A stretch of 64,000 nucleotides of DNA from Diphasiastrum complanatum (lineage: Eukaryota; Streptophyta; Lycopodiopsida; Lycopodiales; Lycopodiaceae), in assembly GCA_029204225.1 (NCBI GenBank), contig CM055097.1, positions 32,334,802 through 32,398,801 on the forward strand, written 5' to 3'. Made by a program: the position numbers and the translations under genes. Below, piece by piece: positions 10,620 through 20,845 of the stretch. Positions within the stretch are counted from its first letter, which is position 1. The number at the start of each line of letters is the position of its first letter. A model generated the notes under the pieces. It searched no databases and was not told the DNA's origin. It saw nothing but the letters and a program-made list of their open reading frames with translations.

Positions 10620-11820
10620 GCCTATTAGGAATTGATCCATAAGTTTTTATCCTACAATAGTTCCAAAGAAATTCTTTTTTAGCTTATTGCTTTTAAGATT
10701 GTGAGATTTATACAAACCTAGTAAATGAGGAATTGAGGGATAAGCTACTTCGCTAAATTGTGTTCCAAGTGGCATAGATCATGAAAAACGCTTTTCGGCT
10801 CTGCCGTGATAGCGATGAATTATTGTGCTGATTTGCTAAATGCTGAGGTGCCACTCCTATGTGAGTTTGAACATTATAATAACCCCTTCTTCTTTTTCAT
10901 GCTATTTTTTTATTCTTATGAATGCCATGCATAGGACAAAGCTTATTGTGACATCAATCACCTTGTTGATATTATCAACCCTTGGGATCACAAAGAATTA
11001 AACTTGGGTGGGCGAGTCCAACTCAAGCATGACACCAAAGACCATGTATGGGAAGACTCCATGGAAAATGAAGCCAACATTTTGTCTCTTTCTTCCTTGG
11101 GGTTTCGGACTTTCCTCTAGAATTTGAAGATTTACATCTAAAAATGTATTGTTCTCTTTCAAAGGGTCATCCTCTTACAAACAAAATTCATCCTTCGAAG
11201 AATGGTCATCGTAATTTATTAAAATTTCACAATTCTAACTTGACTAGTTTGATGTAATTCCACTTGTAAGTGGCGATGAGGCACATGCCATGTGTATAAA
11301 TGCTTAGCCCTATGCCTTATCATGTAAATTCCTCACACGAGGTCTATTGGCATCTTCACTAACGAGTACAATATGTACATTGATAGTGTAGAGAGAATGT
11401 AGGACTATTTTTTAGTATTTTTTGCGTTGTTGATGGATCTTGAGTGCTAACCTAAACACTAGATCCGAGAAGGATATGAACATATATCAATGTAAATATT
11501 GTTGATCAATGATGAAAAAATTAAAATTTTCCACTTTTCTTCACATTGTCTTTTTGTGGCGAACTATCATATGTGAGTGATCTTATGCCTTGAATGCATT
11601 GATTGGAAAGTACTGAAGTTGATTATAGGTCCAGGAAACTTGTTGCACCTTTCTTTGGAGTATTTGATCAAGTCTATGCGTCTCTTGTGAAGTTAAATGC
11701 CAAGATAAGCTAGTTTTGGTAACTAGTCTTGATTCTAGCTCATAGTTTGAATCTAGATCAATAAAATATGCAATCTCCATGACTTTATCTTTGATTGGGA
11801 TTCATCTTGCTACAAATTTT
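10620..11820. other. Spacer with probable LTR remnant at its right end
   Basis: No gene seen. Around 10980-11020 the plus strand carries TGGGATCACAAA and AAACTTGGGTGGGCGAG, a block that recurs at about 47140-47176 (see findings). The right end runs up to a primer-binding site at 11825 and ends TTTATCA, so about 11500-11824 is probably the end of a plus-strand LTR whose start I cannot place. Confidence 0.45.
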
Positions 11821-11824
11821 ATCA

Positions 11825-11836
11825 TGGTATCAGAGC
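11825..11836 (+). other. Primer-binding site (initiator tRNA-Met type) of a plus-strand LTR element
   Basis: TGGTATCAGAGC is the usual plant LTR-retrotransposon primer-binding site, complementary to the 3' end of initiator tRNA-Met. It directly follows ...TTTATCA, consistent with an LTR ending in CA at 11824. No gag, pol or second LTR of this element was recognised downstream, although the gag fragment at 14290-14640 could belong to it. Confidence 0.65.
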
Positions 11837-12711
11837 ATAATCAAAAGTGAGCATTAGATTTGAGATTTACAAGCTTTAATCCTAGATTTTGAATAGCACT
11901 GGTTTTGCCTTTGCTACTAGTTGATAATCTAGAGATAGTACCTCCAAATTTGGTTCCATTTGGATGAAAATAGATCAAAGGGGATCTGATTTTGAGTCAT
12001 AGCTTCATAAATTAAGATTGAGTCACTTTCATTCAATCACACCAAATTAGAAAGTCTTGGAAATTGGCATCTTGGACTACAAGCTTCCAGGTAGAGATTT
12101 TCATAAGGAATTGAATGCCACCACTCTTTAGGAAAGTGAATCAACCATTTGAGAGCTTGAATAAGTAATTCTTAGGCTTCTCGAGGTCCTATAAGACACC
12201 GTTTAGGTTCAATTCAAGGCTTTTGATGATTTTTTGATCTAGGAAGGCAAAACTAGTAAAAACTACATCTCTATTTAGATCAGATTTTGCATTAGGAAAA
12301 ATATGGGCTCAAAATGGGCCCTTTAAGAAATTTCACTTTAGAGAGAGGTTACATAGAGAGAGAATGCGAACTGGTAATTTTTGGTTGCCGCTTTCCGAGT
12401 TTCTGGCCTTGCCCAACGTTTAACTGGTATGGTTAACTTCAGACATTAGTTAGTTAAGCATGAGATGTAATAACTTCTCTGCATTCTCGTTTCAAAATTC
12501 AGGGCTTTAAGATTGTAAATCTTGGCGTGCTCATTGCAAAAACTGAAGTGAGAGTACAATGAGCACTTTTGAAATCTTTGTATGCTTAAAGTGAAATATG
12601 AGGCGGGACGATTTTTCAGCGCGACATAGACATTACAAACGTAAGGTATGCTAGATCTATTCAGTTTGGCTTATTGTATTTCGAAGCATTTACGGATTGT
12701 AGCTTTCAAGA

Positions 12712-13191
12712 ATGGCAATGTTCCATTTGCATGTTGCACTTCCTATGAAATGCACTTTAATTATTAAAAAAAAATTGAAAGCTATAGAGAATGCTGCTGC
12801 AATAGTTAGAGAATTGAGAATGAATAATCATAAGAATATAGATTTGTGGGTCGATGGATCAATTTATCCTAATGATCTAGCTACCAATTTGTGTCTAAAT
12901 TTTAAGTCCATAAGTCATCTTCTCAAATTTGTATGTGAAGGAAATAACAGATTACTTGTATATTGTCAAAGGTTGGGTGATATTGGAATGCATAGCATAT
13001 CCAGTCTTAATCAGCAATTACAGTTTGTTAATCAACAATTGCAACGTGCAAATCAACAATTGCTTCATTATGTGCAACACACTAGTGTTGAAAACAATGC
13101 ACTCAAGCATGCTATATTATTGTTGAATGCTATAGTCACTACTCTTCAGGGATCAAACCAAGAAATGTTAGAATCCATGGAGAAGTTGTGA
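12712..13191 (+). CDS. Unrecognised 159-residue ORF with Gln/Asn-rich coiled segment
   Basis: An ATG-led frame of 159 residues. I do not recognise it. A run of QQL / NQQL repeats at about residues 100-122 (SLNQQLQFVNQQLQRANQQL) suggests a short coiled coil. The rest has mixed charged and hydrophobic residues. It is followed after 270 bases by another ORF that begins just after an AG acceptor-like site (TTTGTTGCAG ending at 13450), so the two may be exons of one gene of a mobile element. It is not obviously a shadow of any other gene. Confidence 0.35.
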   Translation: MAMFHLHVALPMKCTLIIKKKLKAIENAAAIVRELRMNNHKNIDLWVDGSIYPNDLATNLCLNFKSISHLLKFVCEGNNRLLVYCQRLGDIGMHSISSLNQQLQFVNQQLQRANQQLLHYVQHTSVENNALKHAILLLNAIVTTLQGSNQEMLESMEKL

Positions 13192-13457
13192 TCCGACAGT
13201 TTAAAATCTGTTGTTGATATAAAAGTTATCAAAAAGGCAATGATGAAAAGGAAAAAAAAAAAGAGTACCGATGAAGAATATTGATGACTAATCTACACAT
13301 AGCGACAATTAGAAAAAAAGGATTTGAGCATTTAAGTTTTCTTATAAATAGTTTATTTGATTTGTATTGGTCATACAAGTTTTATTTTCATTTGATAATA
13401 TGCATTATCGATTTATTAAACATAATTTGAGATTTATATGTTTGTTGCAGATCATGT

Positions 13458-14042
13458 TTGATGGCAAAGAACTATTTAACAGATTGTTCATGTGTCGAAT
13501 CTTCTTTAAGTCATGTTTTACCAAGAAAGTCAACAAAGGCAATGATGAAAAATGCTCGGCTTGAACAAATGAAAAATGAAATTGTAGAGACTGTTTTGAA
13601 TAAGGTTCAAACTTACTTGGATGCAAATGTGATACTAGGTGCATGTGATGTTTCTGGAATTAGCAGAAATGCTTATTCTACTTTTTTTAGAATAGTTAAA
13701 GAAGCCTTTTCTCAAGTGATGGTGAAGACAACTGGTCTTCCTCATCCGTATCGGGTAAAATTAGCAAGAAATTATTATAATGATGAAATGTTCAAAGTAG
13801 TTAAAAACATTTCTGTCCGGACGATTGCATCTGACAACTTTGTGTCCGACGATTGCATGCGACGACTAGTCAAAACCATTATATCCAACAAGATTTTGTC
13901 CTCCGACGTTGCATCCGACGACCTTGCATCCGAAGTTGCATCCGACAGTGTTGCATCCGACATTTGCATCCGACAAATCCCATCTAAAGTTGCATCCAAC
14001 AATATTGTGTCTGATGTGCATCCGACAATTTGCAACCAATAG
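13458..14042 (+). CDS. Unrecognised 194-residue ORF ending in a repeat-encoded VASD-rich tail
   Basis: Residues 1-110 look like normal protein: MKNEIVETVLNKVQ, GISRNAYSTFFRIVKEAF, and a GLPHPYRVKLARNYYNDEM block. The remainder is encoded by the TCCGAC-type repeat array and reads as repeated SDVASDD / SEVASDS. The frame opens just after a likely splice acceptor at 13450. I do not recognise the family. The first half could be part of a DNA-transposon protein, with the repeat array as that element's subterminal region. The repeat-coded tail is probably not a selected protein sequence. Confidence 0.4.
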   Translation: MMAKNYLTDCSCVESSLSHVLPRKSTKAMMKNARLEQMKNEIVETVLNKVQTYLDANVILGACDVSGISRNAYSTFFRIVKEAFSQVMVKTTGLPHPYRVKLARNYYNDEMFKVVKNISVRTIASDNFVSDDCMRRLVKTIISNKILSSDVASDDLASEVASDSVASDICIRQIPSKVASNNIVSDVHPTICNQ

Positions 14043-14185
14043 TGTTGCATCTGACAGTGCATCTGGACTTAATTCCCATCCGACGTTGTATCCGACAGTT
14101 GTAGTCGACGTCTATATCCAATTTGCATCTGACACTATCATTCCAATTGCATCCAACAAGTTTATGCTCAGATCTGACAGACCAT
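13820..14185. repeat. Irregular array of GCATCCGAC / GTCTGAC motifs
   Basis: About twenty copies of a 9-12 base motif of the form (T/G)GCATCCGAC(A/G), with variants TCTGAC, TCCAAC and TCCGAAG, spaced 3-20 bases apart, nearly all in the same orientation. The spacing is irregular, so this is not a simple minisatellite and not a CRISPR array (no constant repeat or spacer). The same TCCGACG core occurs in the CACTA subterminal region at 28830-28990. Subterminal transposase-binding repeats of DNA transposons look like this. Confidence 0.7.
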
Positions 14186-14289
14186 TTTTTATAGAACTCC
14201 TATTGAAAATCTAATTCTATTCTAAGGTACTATCAATCACATATTTCAAAAAAAAAAAACAACAACAACAAAGAAAAATTGAATTTGAC

Positions 14290-14919
14290 CAGTTCTCATG
14301 GCCAACCTACCAGAAGAAGTTATGGATGACTTCACATCGAGCAATCATCCAAATGATGAAAACAAGACCTTATATCATCTTAGATCTCAGGTAAATCAAG
14401 ATCGTCAACTATCTAGATGGAGAACTAATTAATTTGATAACCTTGACGATCAACCTGTTCAACCTGTTTACCATACCACAAGATCCGATAAACGAATACC
14501 CAGATTGAAATTACCAAAGTTCGACGGTAATGTAGACCCGCATAGATTTTTACAAGTCATTGAGAATGTATGCAAAGTATATGGAGAATATACTGACAAT
14601 ACAAAAGTCCAACTATTTTCAATGACCATGGTATCAATTGGGACAGATAACACTTTCAGGGGAGGGAGAAAGGGAGCTGCCTGCAACTACACGCATAGAA
14701 GACACAATTGCAGCTGATCCCACTCAGAATGACAAAGTAGAAGAGATAGGTGCAGTTGAACCTGATCAAGAAATAAGGGTTGAAGATCAAGATCAAGAGA
14801 CTCAAGTAATAGTCGAAGTCCAGGAGAGCCCAAAGGCTAAAGAGAAAGCTGAAGACCCCCTTGCTCTGAAGCATGACGACTTCATCGATGTAGAGACTTC
14901 GATGAAGGAGATCTTGTAG
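14290..14919 (+). pseudogene. Gypsy gag fragment plus acidic tail
   Basis: The plus strand at about 14497-14640 reads RLKLPKFDGNVDPHRFLQ and NVCKVYGEYTDNTKVQLF, matching the start of Gypsy retrotransposon gag. Compare the gag at 60320, which has DLSKYNGLTNPVRFLHI and SCEVYGEIDPQHKLKLF. The homology stops at about 14640, before the core of the domain. A different, Glu/Asp-rich frame (14656-14919) follows with repeats of EDQDQETQV. One stop lies upstream (WRTN then TAA). It is a short relic with no pol attached. Confidence 0.7.
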
Positions 14920-15259
14920 ATGAGGGGGTGGAGACAATTCCAGAGGCAGATGCACCAGTCACATCACTAACCTCCACTTCCACCTCCACCACCACCATTG
15001 TTGATACCACCTTCGTCACTGTCTCTCTTAACCCTATTGTTATTTTTTTTATGATCACCACTGTTGTAAATACTCAACTAATCGTTCCACTACCAACTCA
15101 TTCCACAGTTTCTTAGTTTTTGTTTCCTACTTACCATCATCTTCCTACTGAGTTCTCCACCCTTGCCCGAGAAAGCCAAGGAGTCCTTGAGGTGGCATGC
15201 TAAATGTTACATACCTATGTAACTAGCAGTACTTCAGTGATCCCTATATGTCCATTTAG

Positions 15260-16295
15260 TGTTGGGGGCTAAATGGCAAGTTACCCTTGGATAAGGGGTA
15301 CCCTTAGGCTTAAGGGTAGGTGCCTTTGGATAAGGACAGGCAAGCGACTATACCTTGGTCGGAGATATGGAATCAAATTACCCTTGGATAAGGGGTACCC
15401 TTAGGATTAAGGATATGTGCCTTTAGATTAAGTTACTGGTGTCCTTGGATAAGGGCAGGTACGTGTCTATGCCTTGGTCGCAGGTATGGAACCTAGTGAG
15501 GTGTTAGAAAGTCATTACCATGGGTGTTTTGGCTATTTTTCTACACCTTGGGCCTCAACCTTGAACCATATCACTTTATTGGTCTTGGACCAAAATATAC
15601 AAGCACAACTTGGGCAATGGGACCTAGTAGGAGGGCGTACTTCCAAGGTCTCCATTGAGTTCCCAACTCCCACAAGAAGGCATTCAAAGAGTCATAAGTA
15701 TGGAAGAAGTCTCTTGGCTTTCCATAAGCCTATGAAAGTTCTTTAACTTCCCTAGGCCTCTCTCTTTCTCACTGATTGTGCATGAAACTCCATAGTGTAT
15801 TGGAGGGTGCCATTTTCCATCTATATGAGGAGAGGAGGACGCCCATAAGGAGGAGGAGAGATCTCTTTTTTTTGCTTTGTGGCTACTAGTGTATAGAGTG
15901 TTTTCTTGTGTGTAGTATGCTTAGGGTTTGGATCTTGCTTATGGAATGGGACGTAAGTAGGGTTTGGATCTTGAGTATGCTATGGTTTGTGGTGGTATGC
16001 TTGTGATTAGTTATTGGCTAGCAAGGGGGTGCTAGATTAGCCAAGTTGCAGGATTGCATGTGCTAGCTAGCTATGGTTGGGTGGTGAATACTTGAGGCCA
16101 CTTGTTATCTACATTTGTGATTAAGATTAGGGACATAGGTGGAGGAGAGATCCATGGAGGCTTGAAGATCCTTACTTGCAAGTGGAGGCATCCTAGCTTG
16201 GAGTTGGGGAGCATCTTGGAGCTTGCAGGTTACTTGGAGGACCTTCGCAGACACTACCTTTGGATTAGGAGGACTTCTTGACTTCATTTGTAATA
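15260..16295 (+). repeat. Probable 5' LTR of a plus-strand Gypsy element
   Basis: The right limit is set by the primer-binding site at 16297. The left limit is inferred from TGTTGGGGGCTAAATGG at 15260. Within it a stretch of about 100 bases is repeated (about 15278-15375 and 15375-15480), each copy with ACCCTTGGATAAGGGGTACC and TGCCTTTGGAT / CCTTGGTCG(G/C)AG. A GGAGGAGGAGAG purine run lies at 15840-15870. No matching 3' LTR was found after the Gypsy coding relics at 20.8-23.4 kb, so the left boundary is a guess. Confidence 0.5.
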
Positions 16296-16296
16296 G

Positions 16297-16308
16297 TGGT
16301 ATCAGAGC
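16297..16308 (+). other. Primer-binding site of the plus-strand Gypsy element
   Basis: TGGTATCAGAGC, complementary to the 3' end of initiator tRNA-Met. Only 20 bases of leader follow before the Copia copy A insertion begins at 16329. The Gypsy gag resumes after 20845 on the same strand, so this site and that gag most likely belonged to one element. Confidence 0.7.
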
Positions 16309-16328
16309 TAGACAAAGGATGGTAATCT

Positions 16329-17022
16329 TGTGAAAGTACTGTACTTTAGGACCATAAATGGATCTACAAAAGATCCACAAGAGTGATTGGATGCTTGCTT
16401 AACAATCTATCAAAAAACTAGACACAAAAAAATTGATCTAGATTGGCAATTTGACAAACAACAAGCATTAACAATCAAAAGCATTGATAAACATTGAAAT
16501 CCGAGCCCACACGTGTGTACTACAAGCTGTAGTACGGCCTTCAACCTGAGAAACAAGTAGAAATTGATTTGGTTTCATTTGGATCACAAAAACTCAATGT
16601 ACATAGTGACCTAGCTTGAGATTGCCAATGAGCTCCAAAAATTTTCTTTATTCTCACTATGGAGAGAGGGAATACATAGCAAATTCGACTTCCTTCTTGA
16701 AGTTAGGCGGATTTCCAGCATGTAATAAGGAAGTTAACTCACTCTCCTTGACCTAAAATGAAACCCTAGTCTATTTCCTAGAGTTATGCTTGGTAGGTAG
16801 CTAGTTGGTCAAATTTTCACCTTAAACTTAGGTGTAGGTCCTATAAAGTAGGACCAAATAGACATGACCAACTCTCTTGACTTGACCTAACCTACATTAG
16901 GATGGGTTTCCCATGTGGCATCATGGCCTCACATGTGTGGGACCCACTTGTGTACACAATTTACACTATTCTACATGGTTTTTGATCAAGCTAGATTTGC
17001 CAATTTTTGGCAATTCTTCACA
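16329..17022 (-). repeat. 3' LTR of copy A
   Basis: 694 bases, starting TGTGAAAG and ending TTCTTCACA on the plus strand, so both ends carry the TGTGAA/TTCACA inverted terminus. A polypurine tract lies just outside at 17023-17032 (CTCCTCCTCA on plus). Compared with the LTRs of copy B it lacks 8 bases (GGATGACC) near 16846. Confidence 0.95.
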
Positions 17023-17231
17023 CTCCTCCTCAAATTTAGCTTGATCTATTTACAACTCTCTTGATAGATCAATGAAAGCTTTTAGAAGTGTCTAAAAAAT
17101 CCAGCTACAAACAAGGAACTTTTGAGACTCCAATAGAGAATGTGTCCATGAAGGATCTTTCACCACCTCTTAGAGGATCCCTTACAAGATGTTCCATAAA
17201 TGTGTCTATATACATGTAGCACACTTCAAAA

Positions 17232-18527
17232 CTAAACATCATGCCAAGCCATGGATTCCAAGGCATTTTGTGCACTTGAAGATACATCAATTAAAATATT
17301 AAGTGCATAAATAATGTTGCCAAAGACAACTTGCCTTGCTTGATCCATATGATTGAGCCTTGATGGCTCTATCTTGATACTCAAAATTCTTCTTGGAGTC
17401 CTCGGGTCTTGAGCTTGATCCTCCACTTGACTTGACTCCAAAACATCAATGAATTGAATAATGTGTTGATCCAAAGGTGCTTCTTCAAGTTTACAAATCT
17501 TCCACTCTTGAAAGATCACATTTTTACCATTGACAAATTCTTTGGTTGAAAACAAGTAGATTCTACAATCTCTACTTGAAGAGCAAAACACTACCATTAT
17601 TCCTATCATTGAAATAGGATAATCTTTGGTCCTTACATTGGAATGATCATGCACAAAGCATGTGGACACAAAGATTTCCAAAGCAAATGATGTTTCATCT
17701 TTTATGACTCTATTCAAACTATTACAAAAATAGTTATCCAATGAAATTGCTTTATCAACAACAAATGTAGATTTCAAAGCATCCCATTTCATTGTCTTGT
17801 CATACAAAGTAATAAACACCATGGATCTTAAAAGTAAGAAACAAGTCACCTCATGTCTACTAATACTTTCCAAAAAGTATTCAAAGATAGTAGACTCTCC
17901 AATGCTCACCACCCTTGCAAAATGCACACTTGAATGGACAATTTGCATGCAATTTGATGACTTGGACATTGTCATTAAGGACTCCCTTGGAACTCTCATG
18001 CTTTGAGGCTGATCCTCAAGATCTTCCTCCTTTTGATGCTCCTCCTCAATGCAAGCAAGATCACACTTTGCCAAGATCTCCTCTTGAGTGATCTCCTCCT
18101 TTGCCAAGCTCATTCTTTCAAAAGCAACACTAGCTTCCAACTTAAACAATCTTCCATGTTTAAATCCCTTTGCAATGCAAACATCATTCTTCAAGATGAA
18201 GCAAACACCATGCTTAAAGTGGACATCCAAACCACTTTCTAAGAGTAGACCAACACTAAGCATATTCTTGGTGATTGATGGTACATAAAGGACATTTTCT
18301 AGATCCATGCATTTTGAGGATTCTAGACACAAAGAGATGGTGCCAACACCATCTATCCTACACTCTTCATCATTTGCAGTAAAGACAAACTTTTTAGCAT
18401 CATTGAAAGAGTGTAAGGTTGAGAAAAGGTCCTTTTCACAAGACATGTGGGAGCTAGCCCCACTGTCGATCCACCAATTGTCTCTTGAATTGCTATTGCT
18501 TGTTGGTGAGGATGTAGATGCCATCAA
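17232..18527 (-). pseudogene. Copy A protease plus remnant pol ORF
   Basis: A 431-residue frame. The beginning reads DNWWIDSGASSHMSCEKDLF, the D-S-G aspartic protease site, then LENVLYVPSITKNMLSVG. Downstream the sequence lacks a recognisable integrase core. A stretch ending STCFVHDHSNVRTK and then STKEFVNGKNVIFQEWKI resembles the integrase C-terminal region of Copia. The frame then runs to VVFGNIIYALN and stops at SMAWHDV. In copy A it is separated from gag by a frameshift near 18530 and a nonsense codon at about 18780. In copy B most of it is fused to gag in one frame. Confidence 0.85.
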
Positions 18528-18535
18528 GAATACAT

Positions 18536-19412
18536 CTACTTCATCCTCCTCCTCCTCATTTCAAGGTTTCCTTGTTTGTCCTCCTCCACTTGTGCTCTTA
18601 GCCTCTTGTAGCATTCAGATGCATAATGCCCCTTCTTTCCACAAAAGAAGCATTTTTTGCTTTGACTTGTCCTTTGAGCTTGATGCATCATCCTCTTCTT
18701 TGGCCTCCTTTGGATGCTTCTTCTTTCCACTGGTCTTCTTTTTGCCCTTGAATGAGAAATTGGCTTTCTCATAACCATCCTACAAATACAAGGAACTCAC
18801 CCTAGATTTTGCATGGAGCATCCTACACTCTTCAGCCACTAATACACTGTGAAGTTTTTCTATAGTTGGCAAAGTGTCTTGGATGGCAAAACTTTGGACC
18901 AAATTTGCAAAGTCATCTCCTAGACCATTAAGGACAATTTGTACAAGCTCTCCATCATGAATCTTCTCTCCAATGGAAGCCAACTCCCTATTTAGAGACT
19001 TGATTCTGAGAACATAATCATGTGCACTCTCCTCACTTCTCCTCATGCTTTGCAAAATTTGATTTCTAAGCATAAGAACTCTAGAAGTGTTGCTAGACTC
19101 ATAGATTGATTTTAAAGACTCCCAAGCCTCTTTAGCATTAGTACAAGCTGATACTTCTCTCAACAAATCATTGCTCACATTCATCTTCACACAATGAAGT
19201 GCAAGCCTAGATCTCTTCTTGTATCTAGCTAACTCCTGTGCACCTAGAGGTTCATCTTCATCTTCAATCAAGAACTCATAAAGGTCTTGGAGCACCAAGA
19301 GTGACTCCATTCTAACCTTCCAAATAGCATAATTTGTACAATTCAACCTCTCACTAGCTTCTAGAAGGTATGCTCCAGCAGATCCCATCTTACTAGTGAC
19401 TTCTACAAACAA
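18536..19412 (-). pseudogene. Copy A gag with zinc knuckle, broken by one TAG and a shift
   Basis: The minus-strand frame 18780-19412 starts MFVEVTSKMGSAGAYLLEAS and holds the UBN2-type capsid domain (IWKVRMESLLVLQDLYEFL, DYVLRIKSLNRELASIGEKI). It ends at a TAG where copy B has CAG (Gln). The knuckle CFFCGKKGHYASEC (CX2CX4HX4C) lies in the frame 18536-18778. Relative to copy B the differences are few, so the element decayed recently. Confidence 0.9.
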
Positions 19413-19424
19413 GAAATAGATTTG

Positions 19425-19770
19425 ATTGACTTGAAACTCACAAAGGTCTCACACTTGCAGTGTTTCACTCAAATTTGATTTCTAATCCAACAAATGGACT
19501 TATAATCACAGTTCTATCACTCCCTCACAAAGCTGGAATGAAGATAAGATGAAGTGAAAACTACTTTCAAACAAATCTTGCCAAGAAATGGATTTGATTA
19601 TCTCTAGAAACTCACTAAGGTCTCTCTCTTGTAGTTTTTCACTCAAATTAGATTTCTAATCCAACAAATGGACTTATAATCTCAGTTCTAGCACTCCCTC
19701 ACAAAGTTGGAATGAAGATAAGATGATGTGAAATCTACTTACAATCAAATCTTGCCAATTTTGGCTATTT
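19425..19770. repeat. Tandem duplication in the leader of copy A
   Basis: Two units of about 180 bases in the untranslated leader between the 5' LTR and gag. Both contain TCTAATCCAACAAATGGACT, TATAATC(A/T)CAGTTCTA and CACTCCCTCACAAAG(C/T)TGG, then a GAATGAAGATAAGATGA block. The same pair is present in copy B at about 36185-36510, so the duplication predates both insertions and is a family trait. Confidence 0.85.
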
Positions 19771-20181
19771 TTGGACAAAAAAATGGCTTAATCTCTTTCT
19801 TCCTTCTTGGTGTACTTTCAAGACCTGTTTTTAACCTTAATAGGACTTGAACTCAGCCTAGATTAATTAGATTCCATGAAACAAATTCAAATCTAATCAA
19901 TGGCAAATGATCTTGGTAGATTATCCTAGGATCTCCACCAAAAATTACACCAATAGCTCACAAATTGAATTTTTTTGGATCAAATGAATACCATGCATTG
20001 AATGCAGGTTCAGAGGTGCCCACACATGTGGACAGTACGGATTTGGACCCCTACCAAGTTTGGGATCAAATCTCCTCACCAAAATCAAGATTCTAGCTTG
20101 CCCTCTCAATACTAGCTTTTAGCACCAAAACTTGCTAAAAATGGATTTGCATTAGATCAATGGCTTATGCTCTTGTACTTG

Positions 20182-20193
20182 GCTCTGATACCA
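20182..20193 (-). other. Primer-binding site of copy A
   Basis: GCTCTGATACCA on the plus strand, TGGTATCAGAGC on the minus strand. It abuts the LTR terminus at 20194 with no spacer and is complementary to initiator tRNA-Met. Confidence 0.92.
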
Positions 20194-20845
20194 TGTGAAA
20201 GTACTGTACTTTAGGACCATAAATGGATCTACAAAAGATCCACAAGAGTGATTGGATGCTTGCTTAACAATCTATCAAAAAACTAGACACAAAAAAATTG
20301 ATCTAGATTGGCAATTTGACAAACAACAAGCATTAACAATCAAAAGCATTGATAAACATTGAAATCCGAGCCCACACGTGTGTACTAAAAGCTGTAGTAC
20401 GGCCTTCAACCTGAGAAACAAGTAGAAATTGATTTGGTTTCATTTGGATCACAAAAACTCAATGTACATAGTGACCTAGCTTGAGATTGCCAATGAGCTC
20501 CAAAAATTTTCTTTATTCTCACTATGGAGAGAGGGAATACATAGCAAATTCGACTTCCTTCTTGAAGTTAGGTGGATTTCCAGCATGTAATAAGGAAGTT
20601 AACTCACTCTCCTTGACCTAAAATGAAACCCTAGTCTATTTCCTAGAGTTATGCTTGGTAGGTAGCTAGTTGGTCAAATTTTCACCTTAAACTTAGGTGT
20701 AGGTCCTATAAAGTAGGGATGACCACCAAATAGACATGACCAACTCTCTTGACTTGACCTAACCTACATTAGGATGGGTTTCCCATGTGGCATCATGGCC
20801 TCACATGTGTGGGACCCACTTGTGTACACAATTTACACTATTCTA
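20194..20845 (-). repeat. 5' LTR of copy A, outer end truncated
   Basis: Starts TGTGAAAGTACTGTAC and matches the other LTRs up to ACACTATTCTA at 20845, where the remaining part (CATGGTTTTTGATCAAGC to TTCACA) is missing and Gypsy sequence begins (AGAAGCATGTAGC). It holds the 8-base GGATGACC block that the partner LTR lacks. Confidence 0.93.

Larger units (their letters stand above)
16329..20845 (-). mobile_element. Non-autonomous gag-protease Copia element, copy A
   Basis: Minus-strand element with a complete 3' LTR (16329-17022) and a 5' LTR (20194-20845) whose outer end of about 50 bases is missing. The primer-binding site is at 20182-20193 and a purine tract (GAGGAGGAG on the minus strand) lies next to 17023. 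The interior codes for gag, a knuckle, an aspartic protease and a shortened stretch resembling integrase ends. There is no reverse transcriptase, no RNase H and no integrase core. It is the same family as copy B at 33090-37651. The left flank is AATCT (16324-16328); no matching duplication exists on the right because that end is truncated and joins Gypsy gag directly. Confidence 0.93.

Noticed and set aside
13820-14185. CRISPR-like array
   Set aside because: Repeat is only 9-12 bases, variable, with spacers of 3-20 bases; host is a eukaryote; no cas genes.
16297-16308. tRNA gene remnant
   Set aside because: Only the 12-base primer-binding complement is present, directly after an LTR; no tRNA arms.
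17797-18774. Plus-strand frames opposite the Copia copy A gag-protease, and the same at 34565-35611
   Set aside because: Antisense shadows; they appear at equivalent places in both copies because the copies are nearly identical.
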